Shown here piece after piece: positions 1-6,663 of a DNA stretch of 7,528 nt; the stretch's first letter is position 1; the number at the start of each line of letters is the position of its first letter. Location of the stretch: the NCBI GenBank assembly GCA_964402955.1, contig CAYOEZ010000226.1, forward strand, positions 1 to 7,528, in the 5' to 3' direction. Source of the stretch: CAYOEZ01 sp964402955 (lineage in GTDB: Bacteria > Chloroflexota > DTOL01 > DAOUCN01). The position numbers and the translations under genes are program-made. The notes beneath the pieces are model-generated. The model did no database searches. It worked only from the letters and a program-made list of their open reading frames with translations, and was not told where the DNA came from.

Positions 1-2
1 AT

Positions 3-1552
3 CTGGACAGAAAGATCGGCATGATCAATCGCAACATCTATGGGCACTTCATGAGCCGGCGACCTGGCTGCTCCGAAGGTGGACTCTACGATCCGGAAAG
101 CCCGACCGCCGATGCGTACGGATTACGCAGTAACGTTGTCAGCTACATCCAGGACCTGCAGCCCGCTATCATGCGCTGGCCGGGCGGCTGCACAGGGACA
201 AGCTATCACTGGCTGGATGGCGTTGGCCCGCGCGAGCAGCGACCGCGCAAGATTGACCTGCATTTCGGCTGCGAGGCCCGCTATGAGTTTGGTACGGATG
301 AGTTCTTGGCCTTCTGCCAGCGCATGGGCAGCGAGCCACAGATGAACCTGGCCACGGGCACGGCTACGCTGGAAGAGGGCGCAGCCTGGCTAGAGTACTG
401 TAACAGCAGGTTCAATACCGCGTATACCAATCTGCGGCGCAAGAACGGGCGCGCAGAGCCCTACAACGTCAAGTACTGGCAGATTGGCAATGAGATGTAC
501 GGGCCATGGGAAGTCGGGCACTGCAAACCCGAGGAGTACGCGACTCAGGCCCGTGAGTTCGCCAAGGTTTTGCGCCCTCTCGACCCCTCGATCTCGATTC
601 TAGCAGTTGGCGGCGATGAGGACTTCTCACCGGAGTGGGTGCGGGCTGTCGTGCCCGAGGTCGGCCCATACGTGGACTACATCACCTTCCATACCTATTG
701 GCGCGACCGGCCCGAGGATCCCTGGAGCACGATGTTGGCGGGGCCGCATCGAGCCGAGGCAGCCATTGAGTACATGAGCTCCGTCATTCGCCTCGCCCGT
801 ATGCGCAACCACCATGTGCGCGACCTATCCATCGCTGTCACCGAGTGGAACGCCAGACCGGAAGGCGGCATGATGCACAATCACCCGATCTACAATCCTT
901 TTGGGCCATCCTACAGCTTGCGCGATGCCTTGGCCGTGGCGACCTTTATCAACATCATGCAACGACGCTGCCGTGAAGTGACACTGGCTAACGTGGCCCA
1001 GTCTATCAACGTTGTCGGGCTGATCATGGTCAACAAGGAGGATGTCTGGCGCGAGCCGGTCTACTGGCCGCTCTATATGCAGGTTCGTCATAGTGGCCCC
1101 GTCGCTCTCGACGCCTTGGTGGAGTGCGATACCTTTGACGAGGCGTCTGCTCCTGCCACACGCTCACCTGTCTGGCGAGCCGAGCTGCGGCCGATGACCG
1201 GGCTGTCGTATCTCGATTGTTCGGTCACTCTCAATCCCAAGCAGCGGAAGCTCTATCTGTCGCTCGTCAATCGCCACAGGGACGATGCGCTGGAGGTGAG
1301 CATTGACCTCGCCGACGCCCGCGTGCGACCCCAGGGCGCGGCGCATGAGCCCCCGGCCCGCCGCCCTGCCCGCCACGCNNNNNNNNNNGCGCGTCGCATG
1401 TCCTGTATCATGCAGATCCGATGGCCATGAACACACCCGCCAATCCAGATAACGTCTACCCAACGAGCACAAAGGCGACCGGGCTGGGTCCCCGGTTTTC
1501 CTGGAATCTCGCACCCCATTCCTACACCATTCTGGAGCTTGATCTGCTATGA
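3..1552 (+). CDS. GH51 alpha-L-arabinofuranosidase, 5'-partial, C-terminus interrupted by scaffold gap
   Basis: This retaining glycoside hydrolase would release terminal alpha-L-arabinofuranose from arabinan, arabinoxylan or arabinogalactan fragments. The family N-terminal block (LDRKIG..NRNIYGHF) is already open at position 3, so the ATG at 21 is probably internal and a few residues lie outside the window. Numbering from that ATG, the acid/base is E158 in WQIGNEMYGPW and the nucleophile is E275 in AVTEWN, with a substrate-binding block RWPGGCTGTSYHW near residue 52. The frame open before the N run would end at 1430 with a Pro/Arg-rich tail unlike the family. After the gap, another frame (codons from 1391) reads HVLYHADPMAMNTPANPDNVYP and continues to a TGA at 1550-1552, which is the expected GH51 C-terminal domain. 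I therefore annotate through 1552. Rejoining at the repeated 12-mer (1336-1347 and 1389-1400) gives about 498 residues, normal for bacterial GH51. No signal peptide is visible, but the extreme N-terminus is missing. The sulfatase follows 32 bases later, suggesting an operon. Family assignment is very firm; the exact substrate is inference. Confidence 0.93.
1379..1388. other. Assembly gap (10 N) inside the GH51 gene
   Basis: Ten consecutive N bases mark a scaffold join. The coding frame differs on the two sides: codons begin at multiples of 3 before the gap and at 3n+2 after it. The true spacer would have to be 2 modulo 3 in length, so ten is a placeholder. The 31 bases before it (1348-1378) are extremely C/G-rich and encode no family-like residues, and so look like a poor contig end. 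Confidence 0.97.
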
Positions 1553-1571
1553 TACCCTACACAACCACTTT

Positions 1572-1577
1572 GGAGGA
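1572..1577 (+). promoter_or_regulatory. Ribosome-binding site of the sulfatase gene
   Basis: GGAGGA lies 7 bases before the ATG at 1585, a strong Shine-Dalgarno match that fixes the sulfatase start. It lies downstream of the GH51 stop codon, so the two genes do not overlap. Confidence 0.85.
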
Positions 1578-1584
1578 CTCCTGA

Positions 1585-2979
1585 ATGGCCGACCGACGAC
1601 CCAACGTCATTGTCTTCTTCACCGACCAGCAGCGCTGGGACACCACCGGCGTCCACGGCAACCCGCTGGACCTGACGCCGACATTCGACCGCATGGCGCA
1701 GCAGGGCACACATCTGGCCAACTCGTTCACCTGCCAGCCTGTCTGTGCGCCGGCGCGCGCCAGCCTGCAAACCGGCCTCTACGCGACCAACACGGGCGTC
1801 TGGCGCAACGGCATCGCCCTGCCGCAATCCAGCCAGACGCTGGCCCGCTGCTTCTCCGCCGCTGGCTATGCTACCGGCTACATCGGCAAGTGGCATCTCT
1901 ACGAGCGACAGAGCGACGGCATAGACTCTTCCGCCAGCCGGCTGGGCGCCGTTGGCCCCGTGCCGAAGGAATGGCGCGGCGGCTATGACTACTGGCTCGG
2001 CTCGAACTTGCTCGAGTTCACCTCCGATGCCTACGATGTCACCATGTACGACAACGACAACAAGCCCATGCGTCTGCCCGGCTACCGCGTGGATGCGCTG
2101 ACCGATGCCGCCATCCGCTATGTGGACGCCCACCAGACCGATCCGTTCTTCCTCTTTGTCTCCTACATCGAGCCGCACTTCCAGAACCGCACCGACGACT
2201 ACCCCGCGCCCGACGGCTATGAAGAGCGCTACCGCGGGCGCTGGATGCCTCCCGACCTGGCCGCGCTGGGCGGTTCTGCCCACCAGCACCTGGCCGGCTA
2301 CTACGGCATGGTCAAGCGGCTCGATGAAGCGCTGGGCCGCCTGCTCGACGCGCTCAAGAGCTTGGGGTTGCTCGACAACACGATCGTCCTCTTCACAACT
2401 GACCATGGCAACCACTTTAAGACCCGCAACGGCGAGTACAAGCGCTCGTGCCACGAAAGCTCGATCCGTATCCCCGCTGCTATCATCGGGCCCGGCTTTG
2501 TCGGCGGCGGGCAGGTGCAGCAGTTGATCAGCCTGGTGGACTTGCCGCCGACCCTGCTCGACGCCGCCGGCCTGCCCGTCCCGCCGCAGATGCAGGGCCG
2601 CTCGATCATGCCGCTCATTCGCCGCGAGCAGGTGCAGTGGCCGGACGAGGTGTTTGTGCAGATCAGCGAGTCGCAGGTCGGGCGCGCTGTGCGCACGCGG
2701 CGCTGGAAGTATAGCGTGACGGCGAAGGATAAGTCGGGGTGGGATGTTCCTGCCGCTGACCGCTACACTGAGGATTGCCTCTACGACCTGAAGGCCGACC
2801 CCTACGAGCTGGCCAATCTGATCGGCTTCTCGTCGCACCGTGAGCTGGCGGCGGTGCTGCGCCGCCGGCTGATCGCGCGCATGGTCGAGGCCGGCGAGGC
2901 TGCGCCCACGATCGAGCTTGCGCCCGATCGCCCGCACAGCCCGCAGCGCAACGTCTCGCCGGAAGAGATGCGCGAGTAA
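1585..2979 (+). CDS. Cys-type sulfatase (sulfatase family S1-like)
   Basis: The 464-residue product belongs to the alkaline-phosphatase-superfamily sulfatases, which hydrolyse sulfate esters using a formylglycine made from a Cys. The maturation motif is C54-A-P-A-R-A-S-L-Q-T-G, matching CxPxRxxxxTG. An N-terminal PNVIVFFTDQQR supplies the first metal aspartate (D14). GYIGKWHLYE is the second sulfatase signature, near residue 100. TTDHGNH (D273, H274) supplies the distal metal ligands and is followed by the usual lysine and ESSIRIP segment. The C-terminal part has the typical RTRRWKYS and LYDLKADPYELANL blocks. No signal peptide or membrane segment is present, so the enzyme should be cytoplasmic, unlike many secreted sulfatases. 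It would need a formylglycine-generating enzyme or anSME encoded elsewhere. Placed next to an arabinofuranosidase, it may desulfate imported sugars; this is inference. The TDQQR start is shared with aryl- and choline-sulfatase-like and phosphonate monoester hydrolase-like relatives, so the substrate is open. Confidence 0.95.
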   Translation: MADRRPNVIVFFTDQQRWDTTGVHGNPLDLTPTFDRMAQQGTHLANSFTCQPVCAPARASLQTGLYATNTGVWRNGIALPQSSQTLARCFSAAGYATGYIGKWHLYERQSDGIDSSASRLGAVGPVPKEWRGGYDYWLGSNLLEFTSDAYDVTMYDNDNKPMRLPGYRVDALTDAAIRYVDAHQTDPFFLFVSYIEPHFQNRTDDYPAPDGYEERYRGRWMPPDLAALGGSAHQHLAGYYGMVKRLDEALGRLLDALKSLGLLDNTIVLFTTDHGNHFKTRNGEYKRSCHESSIRIPAAIIGPGFVGGGQVQQLISLVDLPPTLLDAAGLPVPPQMQGRSIMPLIRREQVQWPDEVFVQISESQVGRAVRTRRWKYSVTAKDKSGWDVPAADRYTEDCLYDLKADPYELANLIGFSSHRELAAVLRRRLIARMVEAGEAAPTIELAPDRPHSPQRNVSPEEMRE

Positions 2980-2980
2980 G

Positions 2981-3096
2981 GTCAGGCATTCTTGCCTGAC
3001 GTGACCCACGGCACACACGAATGTGTGCCCCACGGCACGACGTGTAGGTCAGACATTCCCGCCTGACATGACCCACGGCGCACGGGAATGTGCGCC
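2981..3096. repeat. Tandem pair of a 67-base composite palindromic repeat
   Basis: Two copies begin at 2981 and 3048, exactly 67 bases apart, and each contains two palindromes spaced 29 bases start to start. Palindrome A (2981-3000) has perfect 8-base arms GTCAGGCA/TGCCTGAC; its second copy (3048-3067) is imperfect. Palindrome B (3010-3029) has arms GGCACACA/TGTGTGCC. In its second copy (3077-3096), position 4 changes A to G while its partner changes T to C, keeping the stem. The sequence TGACCCACGGC is shared between A and B in both copies. The repeats fill the sulfatase-aldolase spacer and may act as a terminator, an mRNA-stability hairpin or a mobile REP-like element. No good T-run follows. 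Confidence 0.85.
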
Positions 3097-3105
3097 CTAC
3101 ACGAT

Positions 3106-3115
3106 AGGAGGGAGG
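3106..3115 (+). promoter_or_regulatory. Ribosome-binding site of the aldolase gene
   Basis: AGGAGGGAGG holds two overlapping Shine-Dalgarno matches, ending 5 bases before the ATG at 3121. This selects 3121 over the in-frame upstream ATG at 3088, which lies inside the palindromic repeat. Confidence 0.85.
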
Positions 3116-3120
3116 TTCCG

Positions 3121-3906
3121 ATGTCTAATCTCGGCATCACCAGGATCACCCGTAACCCAATCAAGTACGACCTCTCGCACGGCCTGCCCTCGATCGGCGC
3201 GTGGATCTCCTCGTGTTCGCCGGTCGTAGCCGAGAGCCTGGCGGCCGTCGGCTATGACTGGCTGCTGGTAGACGTGCAGCACAGCCTCGCCAGCTTCGAT
3301 ACGATGGTCGCCTGTATGCGCGCCATCCAGCTTGGCGGCGCAGCGCCTGTCGTGCGCGTGCCCTGGGTTGACCCCATTTGGATCCAGCGCTCGCTCGACG
3401 CCGGCGCTCTGGCCGTGCTTGTGCCGATGGTCAACACGGCGGGCGACGCGGCGACCGTGGTCAGCCACACCAAATATGGCCCGCGTGGCGTGCGCAGCTT
3501 CATGCGCGGGCGCATTGCCCCTTACCTTGACGGCGACTACAAGCAATGGTGCGACGAGAACATTGCCGTGGTGGTCATGATCGAAACGATCGAGGCCGTG
3601 CGCAACGCCGCCGCCATCCTGGCGGTTGAGGGAGTTGACGCCGCCTTTGTCGGCCCCAGCGACCTGGCTATGTCTCTGGGCACGAGCAAGACGGGCGCCG
3701 GCAGCGAACACGAGGCGATGATTCAGAGCGTGCTGGCCACGGCCAAGAAGTTGGGCAAGGCCGTGGGCATCAAGTGCAACAACGAGGAGACGCAGCAGCG
3801 CGTCGACGAAGGCTTCCAATTCATCGGCGTCGCCAGCGATCTCATGTTCATGATGAAGGAAGCGGCCAGCCAGTTGAAGCGGCTGAAGCTGCCGCCCGCG
3901 CGCTAA
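3121..3906 (+). CDS. HpcH/HpaI-family class II aldolase
   Basis: The 261-residue protein is a TIM-barrel, metal-dependent aldolase of the family containing HpaI (4-hydroxy-2-oxoheptanedioate aldolase), YfaU (2-keto-3-deoxy-rhamnonate aldolase) and GarL. Such enzymes split 2-keto-3-deoxy acids into pyruvate and an aldehyde. Visible catalytic features are the base H54 in LLVDVQHS, R79 in VVRVPWVDP (pyruvate carboxylate and enolate), and metal ligands E155 in VMIETIEAV and D181 in VGPSDLAMSLG. The LVPMVNTA and GPRGVRS segments are also typical. Length is normal for the family. The Q before H54 replaces the E of E. coli HpaI; Q is also found in the family. With an arabinofuranosidase and sulfatase upstream it could act late in a non-phosphorylative sugar pathway, for example on 2-keto-3-deoxy-arabonate, but this is inference. 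A strong hairpin follows its stop. Confidence 0.92.
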   Translation: MSNLGITRITRNPIKYDLSHGLPSIGAWISSCSPVVAESLAAVGYDWLLVDVQHSLASFDTMVACMRAIQLGGAAPVVRVPWVDPIWIQRSLDAGALAVLVPMVNTAGDAATVVSHTKYGPRGVRSFMRGRIAPYLDGDYKQWCDENIAVVVMIETIEAVRNAAAILAVEGVDAAFVGPSDLAMSLGTSKTGAGSEHEAMIQSVLATAKKLGKAVGIKCNNEETQQRVDEGFQFIGVASDLMFMMKEAASQLKRLKLPPAR

Positions 3907-3915
3907 GTGTATCGC

Positions 3916-3952
3916 GCAGACCACCAGGGCCTGCACGACCCTGGTGGTCTGC
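3916..3952 (+). terminator. Hairpin after the aldolase gene
   Basis: Perfect 14-base arms GCAGACCACCAGGG and CCCTGGTGGTCTGC enclose a 9-base loop, starting 9 bases after the aldolase stop. The stem is strong, but the following CTGGCTCGATTTCC has only a short T-run, so it may be a weak intrinsic terminator or an mRNA 3'-end-protecting hairpin. It separates the aldolase from the tRNA promoter. Confidence 0.7.
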
Positions 3953-3976
3953 CTGGCTCGATTTCCGAAAACCCTA

Positions 3977-4005
3977 TTGACATCCCCCGCCGTTTCCCGT
4001 ATAAT
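3977..4005 (+). promoter_or_regulatory. Perfect-consensus sigma70-type promoter for tRNA-Tyr and tyrS
   Basis: TTGACA (3977-3982) and TATAAT (4000-4005) are separated by exactly 17 bases, the ideal housekeeping-sigma promoter. Transcription would start near 4012, leaving about 7 bases of leader before the tRNA. A promoter this strong suits a stable-RNA gene. Read-through past the hairpin at 4124-4158 would also feed the synthetase gene. Confidence 0.9.
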
Positions 4006-4018
4006 CCGCTCTGCTTGT

Positions 4019-4107
4019 GGGCGGGTGGCCGAGTGGCTAATGGCAACAGACTGTAAATTTGTCGCGCTTAACGCGCTACGAGGGTTCGAATCCTTCCCCG
4101 CCCACCA
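4019..4107 (+). tRNA. tRNA-Tyr (anticodon GUA)
   Basis: An 89-base type II tRNA with encoded CCA folds fully. The acceptor stem is GGGCGGG (4019-4025) with CCCGCCC (4097-4103), followed by discriminator A and CCA (4105-4107). The D stem is GCC/GGC. The anticodon arm is ACAGA, loop CTGTAAA, TTTGT, with GTA at 4053-4055, reading tyrosine codons. A long variable arm (4063-4079, CGCG/CGCG stem) is typical of bacterial tRNA-Tyr. The T arm is GAGGG, loop TTCGAAT, CCTTC. Its 5' neighbour is a consensus promoter and its 3' neighbour is the gene for a tyrosyl-tRNA synthetase, so enzyme and substrate may be co-transcribed. Confidence 0.97.
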
Positions 4108-4123
4108 TCTCTTGCCAGGATAG

Positions 4124-4158
4124 ACCTTTCGCGCTGACGCGTGAAAGGTTCTTTTCTT
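4124..4158 (+). terminator. Terminator or attenuator between tRNA-Tyr and tyrS
   Basis: ACCTTTC (4124-4130) pairs with GAAAGGT (4143-4149). The stem extends through GCG/CGC with a one-base bulge and a small loop, and is followed by the T-rich tail TTCTTTTCTT. This is the form of a Rho-independent terminator lying 11 bases before the fusion gene's start. It probably ends most tRNA transcripts and lets a fraction read into the synthetase gene. No T-box specifier or antiterminator structure is apparent, so regulated attenuation is only a possibility. Confidence 0.72.
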
Positions 4159-4169
4159 ATGGGGGGTCT

Positions 4170-6245
4170 ATGCGCTACACATTCTCGCCCGAGTTCGTCG
4201 CCGCCTTCCCCGCTTACATCCGCTTTGCCATCGTCGCACAGGACATAGACAACAGCGGGCAGAGCGCCGAGCTACAGCAGATGCTCAGCCAAGCGGCGCA
4301 GGCTGTGCGCCATGACCCCGCCCTGGCTGATCTTGCCACGCATCCCACACTGGCGCCCTGGCGCGCCGCCTTCCGCTCGTTCGGCGCTGATCCGGACGAG
4401 GTCATGCCCTCAGTGCAGTCGCTGGTGACCCGGGCGCGCCGCGTGCTGGATGCGGACGAGGCGCTCATCCCCTACCACAACCCGATGGTCGCCATCTCCA
4501 ACTACATCTCACTCAAGCATCTGATTCCCAGCGGCACAGACGATCTCGGCCTGGTCCATGGCGACATCGGCCTGCGTGTAGCGAAAGGCAACGAGCTTTT
4601 CGTTGGTTTTGCCTCCAACCGCGTCGAACGCCCGACCAAGGGCGAGGTCATCTTCGCCGACAAGCGCAAGGTGATGTGCCGCCGCTGGGTGTGGCAGCAG
4701 GGCGTACACACGATGGTCACACCGGCCTCGTGCGACATCACGGTCAACATAGACATCCTGCCCCCATTCACGCGCCAGTACGGGCAGCTCATCGCCGGTG
4801 AGCTGGCCGGGCTGATTCGCCGCTTCTGCGGCGGCCGGGTGGACGTGTACATGCTCGACGCCGCTCATCCCGTCGCCGAGTTTGCCACGCCCCCGTTCAC
4901 GTTCAAAGAGACCGTCTACGATACGCTCGAGCTGCGCGGCTACATCGAACAAAGCGATGACCGCGCCGCGCTGCGCGAGCTGCTCGACGCGGGAACGACC
5001 GTTTACGAGGGCTTTGACCCCACCAAGCCGTCACTGCACGTTGGCAGCCTGATGTCGCTGATGGTCTTTCACTACCTGCAAGAGTCCGGCAACCGCCTGA
5101 TTTTCATCCTCGGTGAAGGTACGGCGCAGGTGGGCGACCCATCGTTGCGCAGCCAATCGCGCAAGATGATGAGCACCGGCGAAGTGGCGCAGAACGCACT
5201 GGCCGTCAAGGCCCAGGTGCAAGGCATGAAGCTGGCCAACTTCGAGGCGGAGCGAGCGCTGTCTGGCAAGCCGGCGGCGATCATGCTGAACAACGTTGAC
5301 TGGCTGCACATAGATCTACTGGAGTTTGCGCGCGAGGTGACGCCGCATTATAGCGTCAACCAGTTGGTGAAGCGTGAGGATTTCGAGAAGCGCCTGGCAA
5401 CCGGCCAGTCGCTCTCGCTATTCGAGTTCATCTACACGGCTCTGCAGGGCTTCGATTACCTGCACCTGAACGACGAGTACGGCTGCCGCGTGCAGATGGG
5501 CGGCAATGATCAGTGGCTGAATATCCGCGAGGGCGCCGATCTGATTCGCAGCAAATACAACGAGGCCAAAGCACGCGCCGGTAATGGGCTCGACCTGACC
5601 GGCACGGAGAAGGCCCGCCTGGAGCGCGGCGGCGATGCCTACTCGATGACTTTCCCCCTGCTCATGGACCCGACCGGCCAGAAGATGGGCAAGACGACGA
5701 CCGGCCAGACGATCTGGCTGGCCGCCGAGGGTACATCGAGCACGACGCCCTTCGACTTCTACCAGTTCTGGGTCAATTGCCCAGACCAGGACCTGGCGCG
5801 CAACTTCAGTCTCTTCACCTTCCTACCGCTGGACGAGATTGACGAGATTATGACCGGTAACCCGCGCTCTGCTCAGCACCGTCTTGCCTATGAGGTGACC
5901 AGTATCGTGCACGGCGAAGAGACCGCCCGCCGCATGCGCGAGGACGCCGAGCGTGCCTTCAAGGGCACAGGCCTGCCCCAGAACGTGCCGACCTACACCA
6001 TGTCCGCGGCCGAGGCCGAAGCAGGCGTGGCGCTGACGACGATTCTGGCCGCGGTCGGCGTTGAGTCCAAGGCGCAGGCGCGCCGCTTGATCGAGCAGGG
6101 AGGCGTAACGCTCAACGAGCAGCGCCTGACTGCCGCCGACGTGCGCCGTGTGGTCGTGCTGGCCGACCTGCGCGATTTCGACGGCGTCAAGGCGGCGGTG
6201 ATTCGCATGGGCAAGGGGAAGGTAGCGAAGGTGGTCGTAGCGTAG
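4170..6245 (+). CDS. tyrS: B3/4 domain-tyrosyl-tRNA synthetase fusion protein
   Basis: The 691-residue product joins two modules in one uninterrupted frame. Residues 1 to about 240 resemble the stand-alone B3/4 family (COG3382), related to the PheRS beta-subunit domain that hydrolyses Tyr-tRNA-Phe. Markers are FRSFGADPDEVMPSVQSLVTR (about 70-88), YHNPMVAISNYISL (102 on), and GEVIFAD with VMCRRWVWQQG (158-178). From about residue 245 a full class I TyrRS follows: YEGFDPTKPSLHVGSL with the HIGH-type signature HVGS at 290-293, GDPS, the tyrosine-site block GGNDQWLNI at 444 on, KMGKT at 505-509 (KMSKS equivalent), and a C-terminal S4 RNA-binding domain from about 620. The enzyme should charge tRNA-Tyr; the extra domain may edit misacylated tRNA or add tRNA contacts. 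The ATG at 4170 was chosen because GGGGGGT precedes it; an in-frame ATG at 4059 lies inside the tRNA. A usual TyrRS is 400-430 residues, so about 245 are extra. TyrRS identity is certain; the B3/4 assignment is strong; its function here is unknown. Confidence 0.95.
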   Translation: MRYTFSPEFVAAFPAYIRFAIVAQDIDNSGQSAELQQMLSQAAQAVRHDPALADLATHPTLAPWRAAFRSFGADPDEVMPSVQSLVTRARRVLDADEALIPYHNPMVAISNYISLKHLIPSGTDDLGLVHGDIGLRVAKGNELFVGFASNRVERPTKGEVIFADKRKVMCRRWVWQQGVHTMVTPASCDITVNIDILPPFTRQYGQLIAGELAGLIRRFCGGRVDVYMLDAAHPVAEFATPPFTFKETVYDTLELRGYIEQSDDRAALRELLDAGTTVYEGFDPTKPSLHVGSLMSLMVFHYLQESGNRLIFILGEGTAQVGDPSLRSQSRKMMSTGEVAQNALAVKAQVQGMKLANFEAERALSGKPAAIMLNNVDWLHIDLLEFAREVTPHYSVNQLVKREDFEKRLATGQSLSLFEFIYTALQGFDYLHLNDEYGCRVQMGGNDQWLNIREGADLIRSKYNEAKARAGNGLDLTGTEKARLERGGDAYSMTFPLLMDPTGQKMGKTTTGQTIWLAAEGTSSTTPFDFYQFWVNCPDQDLARNFSLFTFLPLDEIDEIMTGNPRSAQHRLAYEVTSIVHGEETARRMREDAERAFKGTGLPQNVPTYTMSAAEAEAGVALTTILAAVGVESKAQARRLIEQGGVTLNEQRLTAADVRRVVVLADLRDFDGVKAAVIRMGKGKVAKVVVA

Positions 6246-6276
6246 GGGCGCTGCTTGCTGCACCTAAGGTTAGCCG

Positions 6277-6305
6277 TTGACCTTGGCAGAGCAACGTGCT
6301 ACAAT
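6277..6305 (+). promoter_or_regulatory. Promoter of the DUF4258/YgiT pair
   Basis: TTGACC (6277-6282) and TACAAT (6300-6305) are 17 bases apart, one mismatch from consensus in each box. The site lies 32 bases past the tyrS stop and 49 bases before the next start, so the small pair is probably transcribed on its own. No clear operator palindrome overlaps it. Confidence 0.78.
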
Positions 6306-6354
6306 CACATTGGCACAGACGATGGACGCCCGCATAGGAGACTAGCTGCGCACG

Positions 6355-6663
6355 ATGGATATTGAGGGCATCAAGACACAGGTGCGGCAGAATCGCTACG
6401 TCTACAGCCACCATGCTGATCTTGAGCGCAGGGCTGACGGGCTAACATTCGCCGATGTTGAAGATGCGCTCCTCAACGGCCAGATACTTGAGGAGTATGA
6501 CGATACTGGGCGAGGCGAAAGTTGCCTCATCGTCGGCCAGGCAGGGAGTGTGCCCGTTCATGTTGTCTGCGGCTGGCGAGGAGACAAGGTTGCTCTCATC
6601 ACCGTTTATGTGCCGCAGCCACCGAGGTTTGTTGATCCGTGGACACGAAAGAAGGATGCCTAA
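6355..6663 (+). CDS. DUF4258-like small protein, putative toxin-like partner
   Basis: This 102-residue protein resembles the DUF4258 family. Visible family-like blocks are YSHHADLERRADGLTFADVEDALLNG (about 17-42), then ILEEYDDTGRGESCLIVG, then a VPVHVVC strand and an ALITVYVPQP strand near the C-terminus. The repeated His (H19, H20) and the later His are candidate active-site residues, but no catalytic role is established from sequence. DUF4258 genes often precede YgiT-type zinc-finger genes, as here, and the stop TAA overlaps the next ATG (TAATG). AGGAG at 6336-6340 is 14 bases from the ATG, a long spacing, so initiation may be inefficient. Base composition is about 50-55% GC in lines counted by hand, against 60-70% in neighbouring genes, hinting at transfer. 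There is no signal peptide or membrane segment. Toxin activity is inferred only from gene layout. Confidence 0.82.
   Translation: MDIEGIKTQVRQNRYVYSHHADLERRADGLTFADVEDALLNGQILEEYDDTGRGESCLIVGQAGSVPVHVVCGWRGDKVALITVYVPQPPRFVDPWTRKKDA

Noticed and set aside
1164..1514. Minus-strand open frames crossing the N run
   Set aside because: They pass through undetermined bases and oppose the GH51 C-terminal domain, with no recognisable motif.
1522..3033. A 503-codon open frame on the minus strand opposite the sulfatase gene
   Set aside because: It is a GC-rich antisense shadow: its residues show no family motif, whereas the plus strand encodes an unmistakable sulfatase with a ribosome-binding site.
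2981..3096. CRISPR-like array
   Set aside because: There are only two units, each made of palindromes with diverged arms and no unique equal-length spacers, and no cas gene is present.
3088..3120. Upstream in-frame ATG of the aldolase gene at 3088
   Set aside because: It lies in the second palindromic repeat, and the strong AGGAGGGAGG sits after it, just before the ATG at 3121.
3097..3936. A 279-codon minus-strand open frame opposite the aldolase gene
   Set aside because: It is antisense to a clear HpcH/HpaI aldolase, has His/Arg/Ala-rich shadow composition and no ribosome-binding site, and it runs through the terminator hairpin.
4059..4169. In-frame extension of the synthetase gene starting at 4059
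   Set aside because: This start lies inside the tRNA-Tyr anticodon and variable arms, and the 37 extra residues translate tRNA and hairpin sequence. The ATG at 4170 has a G-rich Shine-Dalgarno and begins the B3/4-like sequence.
4850..4901. Possible internal start making a separate TyrRS without the B3/4 domain
   Set aside because: The only nearby in-frame ATG (about 4851) has a poor upstream ribosome-binding site and lies before the B3/4 end. Nothing supports two separate genes, although a minor internal product cannot be excluded.
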